Positions 8,947 through 17,577 of a DNA stretch of 64,000 nt are shown one piece after another; the first letter of the stretch is position 1; each line of letters opens with the position of its first letter. Location of the stretch: contig CBDDGQ010000005.1 in the NCBI GenBank assembly GCA_965227945.1, forward strand, positions 310,001-374,000, written 5' to 3'. This stretch comes from Azorhizobium sp965227945. GTDB taxonomy: Bacteria > Pseudomonadota > Alphaproteobacteria > Rhizobiales > Xanthobacteraceae. A program made the position numbers and the translations under genes. The notes below the pieces were generated by a model that had not been told where the DNA came from, did not search any database, and worked only from the letters and a program-made list of their open reading frames with translations.

Positions 8947-9450
8947 ATGACCGACATCCCCTTCTGGCGCACCACGCCCCTCGCCCTCATGTCGCCGTCG
9001 CAATGGGAGAGCCTGTGCGACGGCTGCGGGCGCTGTTGCCTGGTCAAGCTCGAGGACGAAGACACGGGGCAGGTGGCTTATACCGACGTGGCCTGCCGCC
9101 TTCTGGACGGGCAAAGCTGCCGCTGCAAAGATTATCCGAACCGACAGGCGCTGGTGCCCGACTGCGTGCAGCTGACGCCCGAAGCGGTGCACGATCTGGC
9201 GTGGCTGCCGCCAACCTGCGCCTATCGGCTGCTGGACGAAGGCCAGGATCTGCCATGGTGGCATCCTCTGGTCTCCGGCGATCCGGCCACGGTGGAGCAA
9301 GCCGGCGTGTCCGTGGCGGGCCGGACCGCCGGATCGGAAGAGGTCTTCTCGGTCCTCGAACTCATGGACCATATGGTGGCGTGGCCGGTGCGCTGGCCGC
9401 GCGGGGCCAAGGTGCCGCCCGGCAGCGGCACCAAGCGTTCCAAACGTTAG
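8947..9450 (+). CDS. YcgN-type cysteine-cluster protein (UPF0260)
   Basis: A 167-residue protein beginning at the ATG at 8947; an earlier in-frame ATG at 8890 would add 19 residues unlike the family. It carries the cluster CDGCGRCC near residue 23 and further cysteines in LLDGQSCRCKDYPNR and VPDCVQL, and ends with a conserved HMVAWPVRWPRG segment. This is the UPF0260/YcgN family, thought to bind zinc or an Fe-S cluster through the CxxCxxCC motif; the role is unknown. It converges on the gene at 9454-9711 with a three-base gap. Confidence 0.9.
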   Translation: MTDIPFWRTTPLALMSPSQWESLCDGCGRCCLVKLEDEDTGQVAYTDVACRLLDGQSCRCKDYPNRQALVPDCVQLTPEAVHDLAWLPPTCAYRLLDEGQDLPWWHPLVSGDPATVEQAGVSVAGRTAGSEEVFSVLELMDHMVAWPVRWPRGAKVPPGSGTKRSKR

Positions 9451-9453
9451 GGC

Positions 9454-9711
9454 TCAGACCGAGCGCAACGGCGCCACCGGGGCACTCCGGCGGATCGGGG
9501 AGATGGTCGCGCCCTGCGGTTCGCTCTCGGCTTCCAGCGCCGCCTTGAGTGCGCAGCGGCCGGAACTGGCGCGCAGCGCAAGGGCGGAGGCCCCGGCAAT
9601 GGCGAGCAGGCCGAGGAGGCCGCCGCGGCGCAGGCCCCAACTGGCGACGACCGTGCTGCCGATGCCCGAGATCCAACGTTCGCCGGAGGTGAGGTTGTGC
9701 GCGCGGGGCAT
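9454..9711 (-). CDS. Small membrane protein, DUF2892/YgaP-like
   Basis: An 85-residue protein with Shine-Dalgarno AGGAGA about nine bases upstream of the ATG at 9711. An amino-terminal segment SGERWISGIGSTVVASWGLR is followed by a hydrophobic stretch GLLGLLAIAGASALALRASS, which resembles the inner-membrane DUF2892 (YgaP membrane domain) family. The carboxyl end is polar. The match is by pattern only; it could be an unrelated single-pass protein. Confidence 0.6.
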   Translation of the reverse strand: MPRAHNLTSGERWISGIGSTVVASWGLRRGGLLGLLAIAGASALALRASSGRCALKAALEAESEPQGATISPIRRSAPVAPLRSV

Positions 9712-9940
9712 GAGGCGTTCTCCTGGAAATGATTGCGCTCGGGAAACGCGCGCTTCGGGCTGAGAGTTCCGGTCGACGCGAGGTTCGATGCCCGCTCACT
9801 TCGGGGCTGGCTGGTGAGCCATGCGCAATGCGCGCTTTTCTTGAGACAGATCAACGCCTAGACCTCATATATCAGCCTGGTCCTGCCGATGGCCGTTTCC
9901 CCCGCCGCCCGTCGAGGCGCCGGCTCGTGACGAGTTTCCC

Positions 9941-11413
9941 ATGTCCGCCCCCCATTCTCCCCGCCCGCAGCCGGGCTACCGCGCCATCGCTCTGATCGTG
10001 GCCAGCGCCATGTTCATGGAGCAGCTCGACGCCACCATTCTCGCCACGGCGCTGCCCGCCATGGCGCGGGACTTTGCGGTGACGGCGCCGCACATGAGCA
10101 TTGCCCTGACCTCCTATCTGCTGGCGCTGGCGGTCTTCATCCCCGCCAGCGGCTGGGCGGCGGATCGCTTCGGGGCGCGCACGGTGTTTGCCAGCGCCAT
10201 CGCGGTCTTCACACTCGGCTCGCTGCTCTGCGCCCAGGCGGAGAGCCTGGCCTTCCTGGTGGGGGCGCGGCTGATCCAGGGGGTGGGCGGGGCGATGATG
10301 ATCCCGGTGGGGCGGCTGGTGTTGCTGCGGTCGGCCAGCAAGGCGGACCTGGTCTCGGCCATGTCGTGGCTGCTGGTGCCGGCGATGATCGGGCCGGTGG
10401 TGGGGCCGCCGGTGGGGGGATTCATGGTCACCTATCTGGATTGGCGCTGGATCTTCTACATCAATCTGCCCATCGGCGTGCTGGGCCTGGTGCTGGTGAG
10501 CCGGTTCATCGCCAACACAAAAGCCGAGCGCCCAGAACGGTTTGATGCCCTCGGCCTGCTGCTGTCCGGGGGCGCGCTGGGGGGATTGCTGTTCGCCTTC
10601 GAGCTGTCCAGCCGGGGCGAGGCGGATCTGCGGGTGACCCTGGCGCTGATGGCGGTGGGGTGTGCCAGCGGCGCCCTTTATCTGCGGCACGCCCGCGCCA
10701 TGGCCGCCGCCGGGCGCCCGCCGATTCTCGATATGTCTTTGATGCGCATAGAGACTTTCCGTCTCTCAGTGATCGCCGGCAACATCACCCGGATCACCCA
10801 GGGGGCGCAGCCCTTTCTGTTGCCCTTGATGCTGCAGCTGGGGTTCGGCATGAGTGCGGCGCAGAGCGGGCTGATCACGCTGGCCACCGCCTGCGGCTCG
10901 CTGCTGATGAAGGGCATCGCCCCCAAGGTGTTGCGGCGCTTCGGTTTTCGCAACACGCTGCTGGTCAATGGGGTGATCTGCACCGCCACCTATGCGGTCT
11001 GCGCCCTGATGCGCCCGTCCTGGCCGGAATGGAGTCTCTATGCGCTGCTGACCGCCGGCGGCTTCTTCATGGCCCTGCAATTCACCGCATACAACACCGT
11101 GGCATATGACGAGATTCCCGCCGCCCGGATGAGCGCGGCGTCGAGCTTCTACACCACCTTCCAGCAGCTGATGCTGTCCATGGGCATCTGCGTCGCCGGC
11201 TTCGCGCTGCACCTGTCCATGGCGGCAAACGGTCGGGCCGTACCGGGGCTGGCGGATTTCTCGGTGGCCTTCGTGGTGGTGACCACCATCGCCATGAGTG
11301 CCACCTTCTGGAATGCCCGCCTGCCCCATGATGCCGGGGCGGACATTTCCGGCCACCGTCGCCGGCGCAGCCTGGCCGCCGCCGTCAACGAGGCGACCGA
11401 CCCGGCGGAGTAG
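9941..11413 (+). CDS. MFS efflux transporter, DHA2 (EmrB/QacA) family
   Basis: A 490-residue protein with about 14 hydrophobic segments. The first helix holds the DHA2 signature EQLDATILATALPAMARDF. Motif A-like residues (ASGWAADRFGARTVF) follow helix 2, and motif C-like residues (VPAMIGPVVGPPVGGFM) lie in helix 5. Such proteins export hydrophobic drugs or other compounds with proton antiport. No membrane-fusion (EmrA) gene is adjacent. The gene is divergent from the small DUF2892-like gene; no neighbouring regulator reveals its substrate. Confidence 0.9.
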   Translation: MSAPHSPRPQPGYRAIALIVASAMFMEQLDATILATALPAMARDFAVTAPHMSIALTSYLLALAVFIPASGWAADRFGARTVFASAIAVFTLGSLLCAQAESLAFLVGARLIQGVGGAMMIPVGRLVLLRSASKADLVSAMSWLLVPAMIGPVVGPPVGGFMVTYLDWRWIFYINLPIGVLGLVLVSRFIANTKAERPERFDALGLLLSGGALGGLLFAFELSSRGEADLRVTLALMAVGCASGALYLRHARAMAAAGRPPILDMSLMRIETFRLSVIAGNITRITQGAQPFLLPLMLQLGFGMSAAQSGLITLATACGSLLMKGIAPKVLRRFGFRNTLLVNGVICTATYAVCALMRPSWPEWSLYALLTAGGFFMALQFTAYNTVAYDEIPAARMSAASSFYTTFQQLMLSMGICVAGFALHLSMAANGRAVPGLADFSVAFVVVTTIAMSATFWNARLPHDAGADISGHRRRRSLAAAVNEATDPAE

Positions 11414-11623
11414 GCGCCGCCCGCCGCCGTCCGCCGCCGCATCGGCGGGTCTCACCAGACAGACATGCGCAAGGCATCCCGCGCCGCCGGTCCCGGCACG
11501 CGCCGACCGCTGCTGCGCCTGATCGCCAGCCCGGGCTGTCAGCCTGGGGCCGTCAGCCTGGCGCAACGCCTGGGCGGTAAAACGGTCGGATACAACACGC
11601 TATACCCTCAGGAGGAAGAGAGG

Positions 11624-11854
11624 ATGGCAACCTATATCGCCACGGGCAGCACGCTCCTGGAGGGGAACCACCAGTTCGACGACCGCACCGCTTATTGCAC
11701 CCGCTGCGGCTGCCATTGGAACACCGCTTATCTGTCGCGCAGGGGCTGCGTGGACGCGCCCAATGTCACCGCCATCTCGCATCTGCGGGCGCGGGCGCGG
11801 CTCGATGCGCTGCTGGCCCTGCGCCACCAGCGGCAGACGCCACAGAAGGTCTGA
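11624..11854 (+). CDS. Small cysteine-rich hypothetical protein, 76 residues
   Basis: No family recognised. A strong Shine-Dalgarno sequence (AGGAGGAAGAG, from about 11610) lies upstream of the ATG at 11624, which argues for a translated gene. The protein has CxxCxC in AYCTRCGCHWNTAYLSRRGC, with a fourth cysteine 10 residues later, so it may bind a metal such as zinc. The carboxyl end is a basic, Arg/Leu-rich helix (LRARARLDALLALRHQRQ). It lies just upstream of the promoter region of the GTA g1-like gene. Confidence 0.65.
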   Translation: MATYIATGSTLLEGNHQFDDRTAYCTRCGCHWNTAYLSRRGCVDAPNVTAISHLRARARLDALLALRHQRQTPQKV

Positions 11855-12223
11855 CGACGGCGGCCGGCGCGCCGGTCCGGCCCCCGGCACGAAAGTAAAA
11901 ATTCCTAGGAAAATATGCCTTGACAGCGGTGCGCTGCTTCGGCATCATTCTCCCACGCTCCAGATTTGCGCCTCACGATCCCGACGCCGGACCTTCCCCT
12001 CACTGGGCCGTCCGGTGAGCGCGCGATCTCGGGGCGGCCACGTCTGGCCGTGCGCCATCATCCGTCTGCACCCGGGTCATCCCGTTTTGCCCGTCGGCCG
12101 TGTCCCGCCGCCCGCCATCCCCCTGGCGACGGTGGCGCTGCGGCCTGCCCCGCAACCGGGGCACCGGGCGGCCGGATGCTGGCGTGGCGGGAACCGGGGC
12201 GGGCCTTGCCTGAGGAGATTGTC
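11855..12223 (+). promoter_or_regulatory. Promoter and leader of the GTA g1 gene, with palindrome
   Basis: This 369-base stretch has no convincing gene. A strong sigma-70-like promoter is visible: TTGACA at 11920-11925, a 17-base spacer and CATCAT at 11943-11948. Ten bases upstream is the perfect palindrome TTCCTAGGAA (11902-11911) in an AT-rich patch that stands out from the surrounding GC-rich DNA. It could be a regulator site for the gene transfer agent cluster. The remaining 270 bases to the g1 start would be a long leader; I see no ordered structure in it. Confidence 0.5.
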
Positions 12224-12778
12224 ATGCTGCCACGCACCTCTCCGGATCTGGCGGCGCGGGCGCGCGCCCTCTATGCCCAGGGCGTGCCGGTGAAACTGAT
12301 CATGCAGGACACCGGCCTCACCCATCGGCAGATCTATTATTGGCTGGATCGGGAGGCGGGCGCCGTCGGCCGGCCGGGACAGCCCGCCGCCATTCCCGCC
12401 GCGCGTCGCCGGCGCGCCGATCTGGCCCGCCCCCCCGGCGCGGTGACGCGCCGACGCCTCATGGGGCGGCTGTGGCGGGCGGCGGAAGCGCAGATCGGCG
12501 AGATCGAAGCGCGCCTCGGCGCCGCCCGTGGCGGCGCGGAGGATGCGCCGGAGGCCCCGCCGGTGCCCCGGGATGCGGAGCGCGAGGCGCGCGCTTTGGC
12601 GGTTCTGGCGCGGGTTCTGCGGGAACTGACCGCGCTGGAGGCCGCCGCGCGGCGCGACAGTCTGGCATCGCCCCCCGTCGGCACCGACGGCGCCCGCGAT
12701 CCGGACACCTTCCGCCGCGAACTGGCCCGGCGGCTCGAACATCTGCGCGATACCGCGCAATCCCCGCCGGAGGCGTGA
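12224..12778 (+). CDS. GTA g1-like protein, putative small terminase with HTH
   Basis: A 184-residue protein starting at the ATG at 12224; longer frames upstream do not look coding. Residues about 10-40 form a helix-turn-helix (LYAQGVPVKLIMQDTGLTHR then QIYYWLDRE). The rest is a long charged helical region rich in Arg, Ala and Glu. In related Hyphomicrobiales a protein of this kind precedes the GTA terminase, and RcGTA gp1 acts as the small terminase. The role would be to recruit DNA to the g2 motor. Unusually, a fluoride exporter pair separates it from g2. The assignment is inferred from layout and position; a separate transcription factor remains possible. Confidence 0.6.
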   Translation: MLPRTSPDLAARARALYAQGVPVKLIMQDTGLTHRQIYYWLDREAGAVGRPGQPAAIPAARRRRADLARPPGAVTRRRLMGRLWRAAEAQIGEIEARLGAARGGAEDAPEAPPVPRDAEREARALAVLARVLRELTALEAAARRDSLASPPVGTDGARDPDTFRRELARRLEHLRDTAQSPPEA

Positions 12779-12850
12779 GGTCGGGGCCGGACCGGCGCGC
12801 CTCCGCTGCCGGCCGTGCCCCATAACCACGCACGCGGGGGGCGCAATACC

Positions 12851-13312
12851 TCAGGAGAGCGCCCGGCATTCCGGAACGGCGCCACGCCTCGGCTGCCGGT
12901 TGAGCGCTGACGCGAGACCGTATCCCGCCAGCGCCGCTGCCAGGGACAGGGCGACGACCGCCACCACATAGGCCACGCCATAGGCCCAGTGCCCCTTGAG
13001 AATGAGCAGGAAGGTCTCCAGCCCCATCAGGGAGCGGGTCGTGTATCCCCCGCAAAACCCGGCCATCACGAACTGCCGCGTGACCTCGCCCATGGGGAGG
13101 CGCGCGCCGGGGGCGGTGAGCGTGGCGAACACCGTGATGAGGAAGGAGCCCACCACATTCACGATCGCCGTCGCCAGCAGATCGCCGCCGCCCCAGTGGG
13201 ACATGATGAGCGTGCCCGTCTGGAACCGACCCAGCGCGCCCAGCGCGCTGCCGATGCCCACGGCCACGCACAGCACCACGGGCGAGACCGGACGGCTCGG
13301 GGGGACTGTCAT
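12851..13312 (-). CDS. crcB: Fluoride channel subunit FluC/CrcB (second of a pair)
   Basis: A 153-residue membrane protein with four hydrophobic helices. It shows the family motifs GSALGALGRFQTG in helix 1, ATAIVNVVGSFLI in helix 2 and GFCGGYTTRSLMGLETFLL in helix 3. Its start at 13312 overlaps the stop of the other crcB gene by ATGA. FluC proteins work as antiparallel dimers that let fluoride leave the cell; paired genes often encode a heterodimer. The family's TTFSTF phenylalanine motif reads TTRSLM here, so this subunit lacks both aromatic residues and probably relies on its partner. Confidence 0.9.
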   Translation of the reverse strand: MTVPPSRPVSPVVLCVAVGIGSALGALGRFQTGTLIMSHWGGGDLLATAIVNVVGSFLITVFATLTAPGARLPMGEVTRQFVMAGFCGGYTTRSLMGLETFLLILKGHWAYGVAYVVAVVALSLAAALAGYGLASALNRQPRRGAVPECRALS

Positions 13313-13701
13313 GACAGGGCACCCACCACGGCCACATAGCCGGCCGCGACCGCCGCCAGGCACAGAATGGTGGATCCGGCCACGTTCAGCGCCGCCAGCA
13401 CCGGCCGGTGGTCCAGCACCAGGTTGAGGGTCTGCAGGCAGAAGGACGAGACGGTCGTATAGCCGCCGAGCAGGCCGGTGATGATGAAGTCATGGGCCAG
13501 ATGCTGGTTAAAGAACACGACGGACACGCTGGCCAGGCCGGCGACCAGTCCGATGACCAGCGCCCCCGTGACATTGACCGCGAGGGTGCCGAAGGGAAAT
13601 CGTGTGCCCCACATCTGCCCGACCAAAGCCGACACCAGGAAGCGCGCGCTGCCGCCGATCGCCCCACCCAGGCCCACAAGGAGATAAGCGGTGCCGGTCA
13701 T
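13309..13701 (-). CDS. crcB: Fluoride channel subunit FluC/CrcB (first of a pair)
   Basis: A 130-residue protein starting at 13701 after TGAGGGAGGAC, a good ribosome site. Four membrane helices carry GGAIGGSARFLVSALVG, FGTLAVNVTGALVIGL and GLLGGYTTVSSFCLQTLNL. The pore motif TTFSTF reads TTVSSF, keeping the second phenylalanine. With the overlapping downstream crcB it probably makes a heterodimeric fluoride exporter. The pair is on the minus strand between GTA g1 and g2. I compared the 5' leader with the fluoride riboswitch consensus and found no good match. Confidence 0.9.
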   Translation of the reverse strand: MTGTAYLLVGLGGAIGGSARFLVSALVGQMWGTRFPFGTLAVNVTGALVIGLVAGLASVSVVFFNQHLAHDFIITGLLGGYTTVSSFCLQTLNLVLDHRPVLAALNVAGSTILCLAAVAAGYVAVVGALS

Positions 13702-13989
13702 GTCCTCCCTCACGCAATGAAACCGCCCGCAGGGTGAGCGGAACCAGCGCCAGGATCTTGATGGATCAGGTCGGTTTTTGAACCTGCGCGTCGTTCTGGC
13801 ACGGCGGAGCGCAGTCGCGCCGAGGGCGCACGCACTGGCGCCGATCGCCAAGGATCACCTTGTGCCAAGCGGGGACCGACCCGCCCGGCCGGGCGCTGCG
13901 CCGGCAAGAGAGACGCGCGGGATCCTCGTCCCCCGCCCATGGCCGACGGCGCCGCCCGGCGCGCAGCCCATCTGACGGAAAGGCCAGCC
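13702..13989. promoter_or_regulatory. Divergent intergenic region, crcB pair and GTA terminase
   Basis: This 288-base non-coding stretch must hold the crcB promoter on the minus strand and any promoter for g2. An AT-richer patch at about 13760-13785 (GATCTTGATGGATCAGG) is the likeliest promoter zone, but no clear paired boxes are visible. No riboswitch pattern was found. Confidence 0.35.
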
Positions 13990-15432
13990 ATGGCGCGGAA
14001 ACCGCGGACCGCCTCTGCCCCCGCCAAGCGGCGAAGGGGGCCTCCCGGGCCTCCAGCCCTTGTGGCCACGGCTCCGGCGCTCCTGCCGATGGCGGATCTG
14101 CGGGCGGCGCTCGTGGGGTGCATGGCGGACGCGCCCATGGCGCAGCGTTTCCTCGCCGGCCTGGATGAAGCCACCGCTGAGCGTCTGCTCACCGACTGGG
14201 AAGTCTGGGCGCGGCCCGACCAGTTGCCGCCGCCCGCCGCCGCCTCCGGGGCGCCATGGACCACCTGGCTGGTGCTGGGCGGGCGTGGCGCCGGCAAGAC
14301 CCGCGCCGGCGCCGAATGGGTGCGCGGGCTGGCCCTGGGCCGGCCGCCCTTCGCCGCACAGCCGGTGGGGCGCATCGCCTTGATCGCCGAGACCATGGCC
14401 GATGTGCGCGAGGTGATGGTGGACGGCGTCTCCGGGCTGCTGGCCATCCATCCCGCTGGCGAGCGCCCAAGCTTCGAGCCCACCCGCCGCCGCCTGGTGT
14501 GGCCCAACGGCGCCGTCGCCCAGGGCTTTTCGGCGGAAGATCCCGAGAGCCTGCGCGGCCCGCAGTTCGAGGCCGCCTGGCTGGACGAACTGGCCAAATG
14601 GCGGCGCGGTCAGGCCACGTTCGACATGCTGCAATTCGGCCTGCGCCTGGGCACCCAGCCGCGCCAGATGATCACCACCACGCCGCGGCCCTCGGCGCTG
14701 CTGCGTCGTCTGCTGGGCGATCCGGCCACCGTGGTGAGCCGGGCGCGCACGGCGCAGAACGCCTTCCATCTCGCCCCGGCGTTTCTGGAGGCGGTGGTGG
14801 GACGTTATGGCGGCACGCGGCTCGGCCGCCAGGAACTGGACGGCGAGATCATCGAAGACCGGCCCGACGCCTTGTGGTCGCGGCCCGCGCTGGAGGCGGC
14901 GCGGGAAGAGGCCGCCCCGCCACTGGTGCGGGTGGTGGTGGCGGTGGATCCGCCCGCCTCCTCCCGTGCCGGGGCGGATGCCTGCGGCATTGTCGGGGCG
15001 GGCATCGACGCCCTGGGCGGCCTGCATGTGCTGGCGGATGCGAGCGCCAGCGGCCTGCGTCCGGCGCAATGGGCGGCGCGCGCCATCGACCTGTTCCGGC
15101 GCCTGGAGGCCGATGCGGTGGTGGCGGAGGTCAACCAGGGCGGCGAGATGGTGCGCGCCGTGCTGGGCGAGGTGGATGCCGGGGTGCCGGTGCGCCCGGT
15201 GCGGGCGACGCGGGGCAAATATCTGCGGGCCGAGCCGGTGGCCGCGCTCTATGAGCAGGGCCGGGTGCGCCATGCGGGCAGCTTCCCGGCGCTGGAAGAC
15301 GAATTGTGCGATTTCGGGCCCGACGGCCTGTCCTCCGGCCGCTCGCCGGACCGGCTGGATGCCTTGGTCTGGGCGATCACCGAACTGGCGCTGGGGCCGA
15401 AGGCACCGGTGCCGCGGGTGCGCGGCTTCTGA
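13990..15432 (+). CDS. GTA g2: terminase large subunit (DNA-packaging ATPase/nuclease)
   Basis: A 480-residue protein starting at the ATG at 13990 behind GGAAAGG; an in-frame ATG at 13939 is weaker. The ATPase domain has Walker A GGRGAGKT (97-104), Walker B AAWLDE (195-200) and the coupling motif TTTPRP (229-234). The nuclease half shows VVAVDPPASS followed by ADACGIVGAG with acidic residues suited to metal binding. It drives DNA into the procapsid through the g3 portal. It is separated from g1 by crcB genes and from g3 by 4.5 kb of foreign genes. Its last 56 bases overlap the convergent amidohydrolase gene, yet the protein looks complete. Confidence 0.93.
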   Translation: MARKPRTASAPAKRRRGPPGPPALVATAPALLPMADLRAALVGCMADAPMAQRFLAGLDEATAERLLTDWEVWARPDQLPPPAAASGAPWTTWLVLGGRGAGKTRAGAEWVRGLALGRPPFAAQPVGRIALIAETMADVREVMVDGVSGLLAIHPAGERPSFEPTRRRLVWPNGAVAQGFSAEDPESLRGPQFEAAWLDELAKWRRGQATFDMLQFGLRLGTQPRQMITTTPRPSALLRRLLGDPATVVSRARTAQNAFHLAPAFLEAVVGRYGGTRLGRQELDGEIIEDRPDALWSRPALEAAREEAAPPLVRVVVAVDPPASSRAGADACGIVGAGIDALGGLHVLADASASGLRPAQWAARAIDLFRRLEADAVVAEVNQGGEMVRAVLGEVDAGVPVRPVRATRGKYLRAEPVAALYEQGRVRHAGSFPALEDELCDFGPDGLSSGRSPDRLDALVWAITELALGPKAPVPRVRGF

Positions 15433-16303
15433 GCGCCGGAGGCAGCGGCAGGCCGAACAGCCGCGCCGGCGTCTCCAGCAGCACCTGCCGGCGCAGTTCC
15501 GGTTCGGGAAAGGCCTGCGCCAGCAGCGCGCGGCTCTGGCGCGGATCGGCGTCGGCCTCGTGCGCGGTGTGGGGCCAGTCGCTGCCCCACATCAATTGGC
15601 GCGCGCCGAACGCCGCTTTCGCCGCCTGCATCAGGGCCAGCGCATCACCGCCGCCCAGCCGGTAGGGCGCGGACAGTTTCAGATAGAGGCGCGGCGTGCG
15701 CGCCGCGGTCTCCAGGATCGCCTGGAACGCCGGGTCGCGGACCCCGAGGGTGGGATCCGGCAGTGCGAAATGATCCAGCACGATGGCCGGCACATCGCTG
15801 ACCAGGATCTGCGGCAGCAGCCGCGCCAGCCGATGGGCCTGGGCCTGGATCTCGATCTGGAACCGGGCAGCGGTGGCGGCGCGCAGCAGCGCCTGCCAGT
15901 CGGGCGCGAAGAGGTCGGGGTCCGGCTGGCCGATGAGGTTCAGCCGGAGCCCCACGATGCCCGCCGCCGCCAAGGGGCGCAGGGCCTGCGCGGTGGCGCC
16001 GGGCGCCACCACGGCGATGCCCGCCAGGCGCTCCGGCGCCTGGGCGAGCGCCGCGAGCAGATAGCGATTGTCGGTGCCCAGGAAGCTCGGCTGCACCAGC
16101 ACGCCGGCGACGCACTGGGCGGCGTCCAGCATGGCGAGGTAGCGGGCGGGGAGCGCGTCATAGTCCGGCACGTAGCGGGCCTCCGGCGCGACGGGCAGGC
16201 CGCGCCGGAACACATGGGCATGGGTGTCGATGGCCGCAGCGGCGATGGCATCAGTGTCGATGGCCGCCGCCTGGCGGTCGGCGTCGGTCGGCGTCGGCGT
16301 CAT
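15377..16303 (-). CDS. Amidohydrolase_2 family hydrolase (PDC hydrolase-like)
   Basis: A 308-residue TIM-barrel hydrolase of the Amidohydrolase_2 type. It has DTHAHVF (metal-binding HxH), a central IVLDHFALPDP histidine and the carboxyl WGSDWPHT aspartate, a layout seen in 2-pyrone-4,6-dicarboxylate hydrolase and related lactonases. The start at 16303 overlaps the transporter stop by ATGA, so the two are coupled. The natural domain ends near FGLPLPP; a further 15-residue Ala/Pro tail reads into the 3' end of the convergent terminase gene. It probably opens a lactone or cleaves a carboxylated ring brought in by the transporter; the substrate is unknown. Confidence 0.87.
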   Translation of the reverse strand: MTPTPTDADRQAAAIDTDAIAAAAIDTHAHVFRRGLPVAPEARYVPDYDALPARYLAMLDAAQCVAGVLVQPSFLGTDNRYLLAALAQAPERLAGIAVVAPGATAQALRPLAAAGIVGLRLNLIGQPDPDLFAPDWQALLRAATAARFQIEIQAQAHRLARLLPQILVSDVPAIVLDHFALPDPTLGVRDPAFQAILETAARTPRLYLKLSAPYRLGGGDALALMQAAKAAFGARQLMWGSDWPHTAHEADADPRQSRALLAQAFPEPELRRQVLLETPARLFGLPLPPALRSRAPAAPVPSAPAPVR

Positions 16304-17577
16304 TCGGCGCCCTGCCGGGCGAGGGTGGGGGCCGGGGCCGGCGCCGCGCCCGCATCCAGGCGCACCGCGCGGGTTTCCGGCAGCATCAGCACCGCCACCA
16401 CCACCAGGGAATAGGCGATGGCCGCGTCGATGCCGATGGCCGCGCCCAGCGGAATGCTCTCGCTCATATGGCCCACCAGGAAGGGGAAGATCGCCGACAC
16501 GATGCGCCCCGCATTGTAGCAGAAGCCCACCCCGGTGCCGCGCAGGCCGCCGGGGTACAGCTCCGAGAACAGCGCCCCCATGCTGGCGGGAATGCCGGCG
16601 GAACAGAATCCGAGCGGAAAGCCCAGCACCAGCATGGCGGTGTCGCCGAAGGGCAGGAACACATAGGCCAGCACCACGATGACGCAGGCGACCGCGAACA
16701 GCCCCACCGTGCGCTTGCGCCCGATGCGATCCAACAGATGGGCGGCGGCGATGCAGCCGCAGAAGAAGGCAACGATGATCACCGCCAGATAGGCGCCGGT
16801 GCCCAGCGTGGAGAGCTGCCGTTCCACCTTCAGATAGGTGGGCAGCCAGGCGGTGACCGCATAATAGCCGCCATGGGCGCCGGTGCCGAGCAGCAGGCCC
16901 ACCAGGGTCACCCGCAGCACGTCGGGGGAGAAGATGCCCAGCAGCGGCGTGCGGGCGCCGGCGGTGCGCGGCATGCGGGCGGGGGAGGCGTCCGGCTCCG
17001 GCACATGGCGGCGCACGAAGATCACCAGCAGCGCCGGCAAGAGGCCGATGCCGAACAGAATGCGCCAAGCATATTCCGGCGGCACGAAGGAATAGATGCC
17101 GGTCTGCAGCAGCACCGCCGCGCCCCAGCCGATGGCCCAGGCGCTCTGCACCGTGCCCAGCGCCTTGCCGCGATGGGCGGGGCGGATGGCTTCGCTCATG
17201 AGCGCCACGCCGGCCGCCCATTCGCCGCCGAAGCCGAGGCCCTGCAAGGCTTTCAGCACCAGGAGCTGGTTGTAATTCTGGGCGAAGGCGGAGGCGAAGG
17301 TGGAGAGCGCGAACCACAGGATCATCACCTGCAGGGCGCGCACCCGGCCGATGCGGTCCGAGACCGCCCCGCCCACCCAGCCGCCCAAAGCCGAGGCGAT
17401 CAGGGTGACGCTGGTGACGAGGCCCGCATCCGCCTTGCTGATGTGCCACAGGCCCAGCAGGGTCGGGATGACCAGGGAGAAGAGTTGCACGTCGAGCGCG
17501 TCCAGCGCCCAGCCGCCGAAGCAGGCCCAGAAGGTCTTGCGCTCGGCACTGTTGATATCCTTGAACCAGGTGAACAT
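16300..17577 (-). CDS. MFS transporter, organic-acid/aromatic-acid type
   Basis: A 425-residue, 12-helix transporter starting at 17577 (MFTWFKDINSAERKTFWACF). The first helix has FGGWALDALDVQLFSLVIPT, resembling aromatic-acid/shikimate symporters. The loop GGAVSDRIGRVRAL is motif A, and GLGFGGEWAAGVALMSE is the helix 4-5 motif of that group. It is coupled to the downstream amidohydrolase by a four-base overlap and lies 150 bases below the GntR gene, so the three form a small catabolic unit in which the transporter imports the hydrolase's substrate. Family placement is by motif only. Confidence 0.88.
   Translation of the reverse strand: MFTWFKDINSAERKTFWACFGGWALDALDVQLFSLVIPTLLGLWHISKADAGLVTSVTLIASALGGWVGGAVSDRIGRVRALQVMILWFALSTFASAFAQNYNQLLVLKALQGLGFGGEWAAGVALMSEAIRPAHRGKALGTVQSAWAIGWGAAVLLQTGIYSFVPPEYAWRILFGIGLLPALLVIFVRRHVPEPDASPARMPRTAGARTPLLGIFSPDVLRVTLVGLLLGTGAHGGYYAVTAWLPTYLKVERQLSTLGTGAYLAVIIVAFFCGCIAAAHLLDRIGRKRTVGLFAVACVIVVLAYVFLPFGDTAMLVLGFPLGFCSAGIPASMGALFSELYPGGLRGTGVGFCYNAGRIVSAIFPFLVGHMSESIPLGAAIGIDAAIAYSLVVVAVLMLPETRAVRLDAGAAPAPAPTLARQGAE

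Noticed and set aside
13702..13860. Fluoride riboswitch in front of the crcB pair
   Set aside because: The leader lacks the consensus GGCGATG...CGCC pairing and the conserved GCTGATGRCTCC-like segment; only weak GC similarity was seen.
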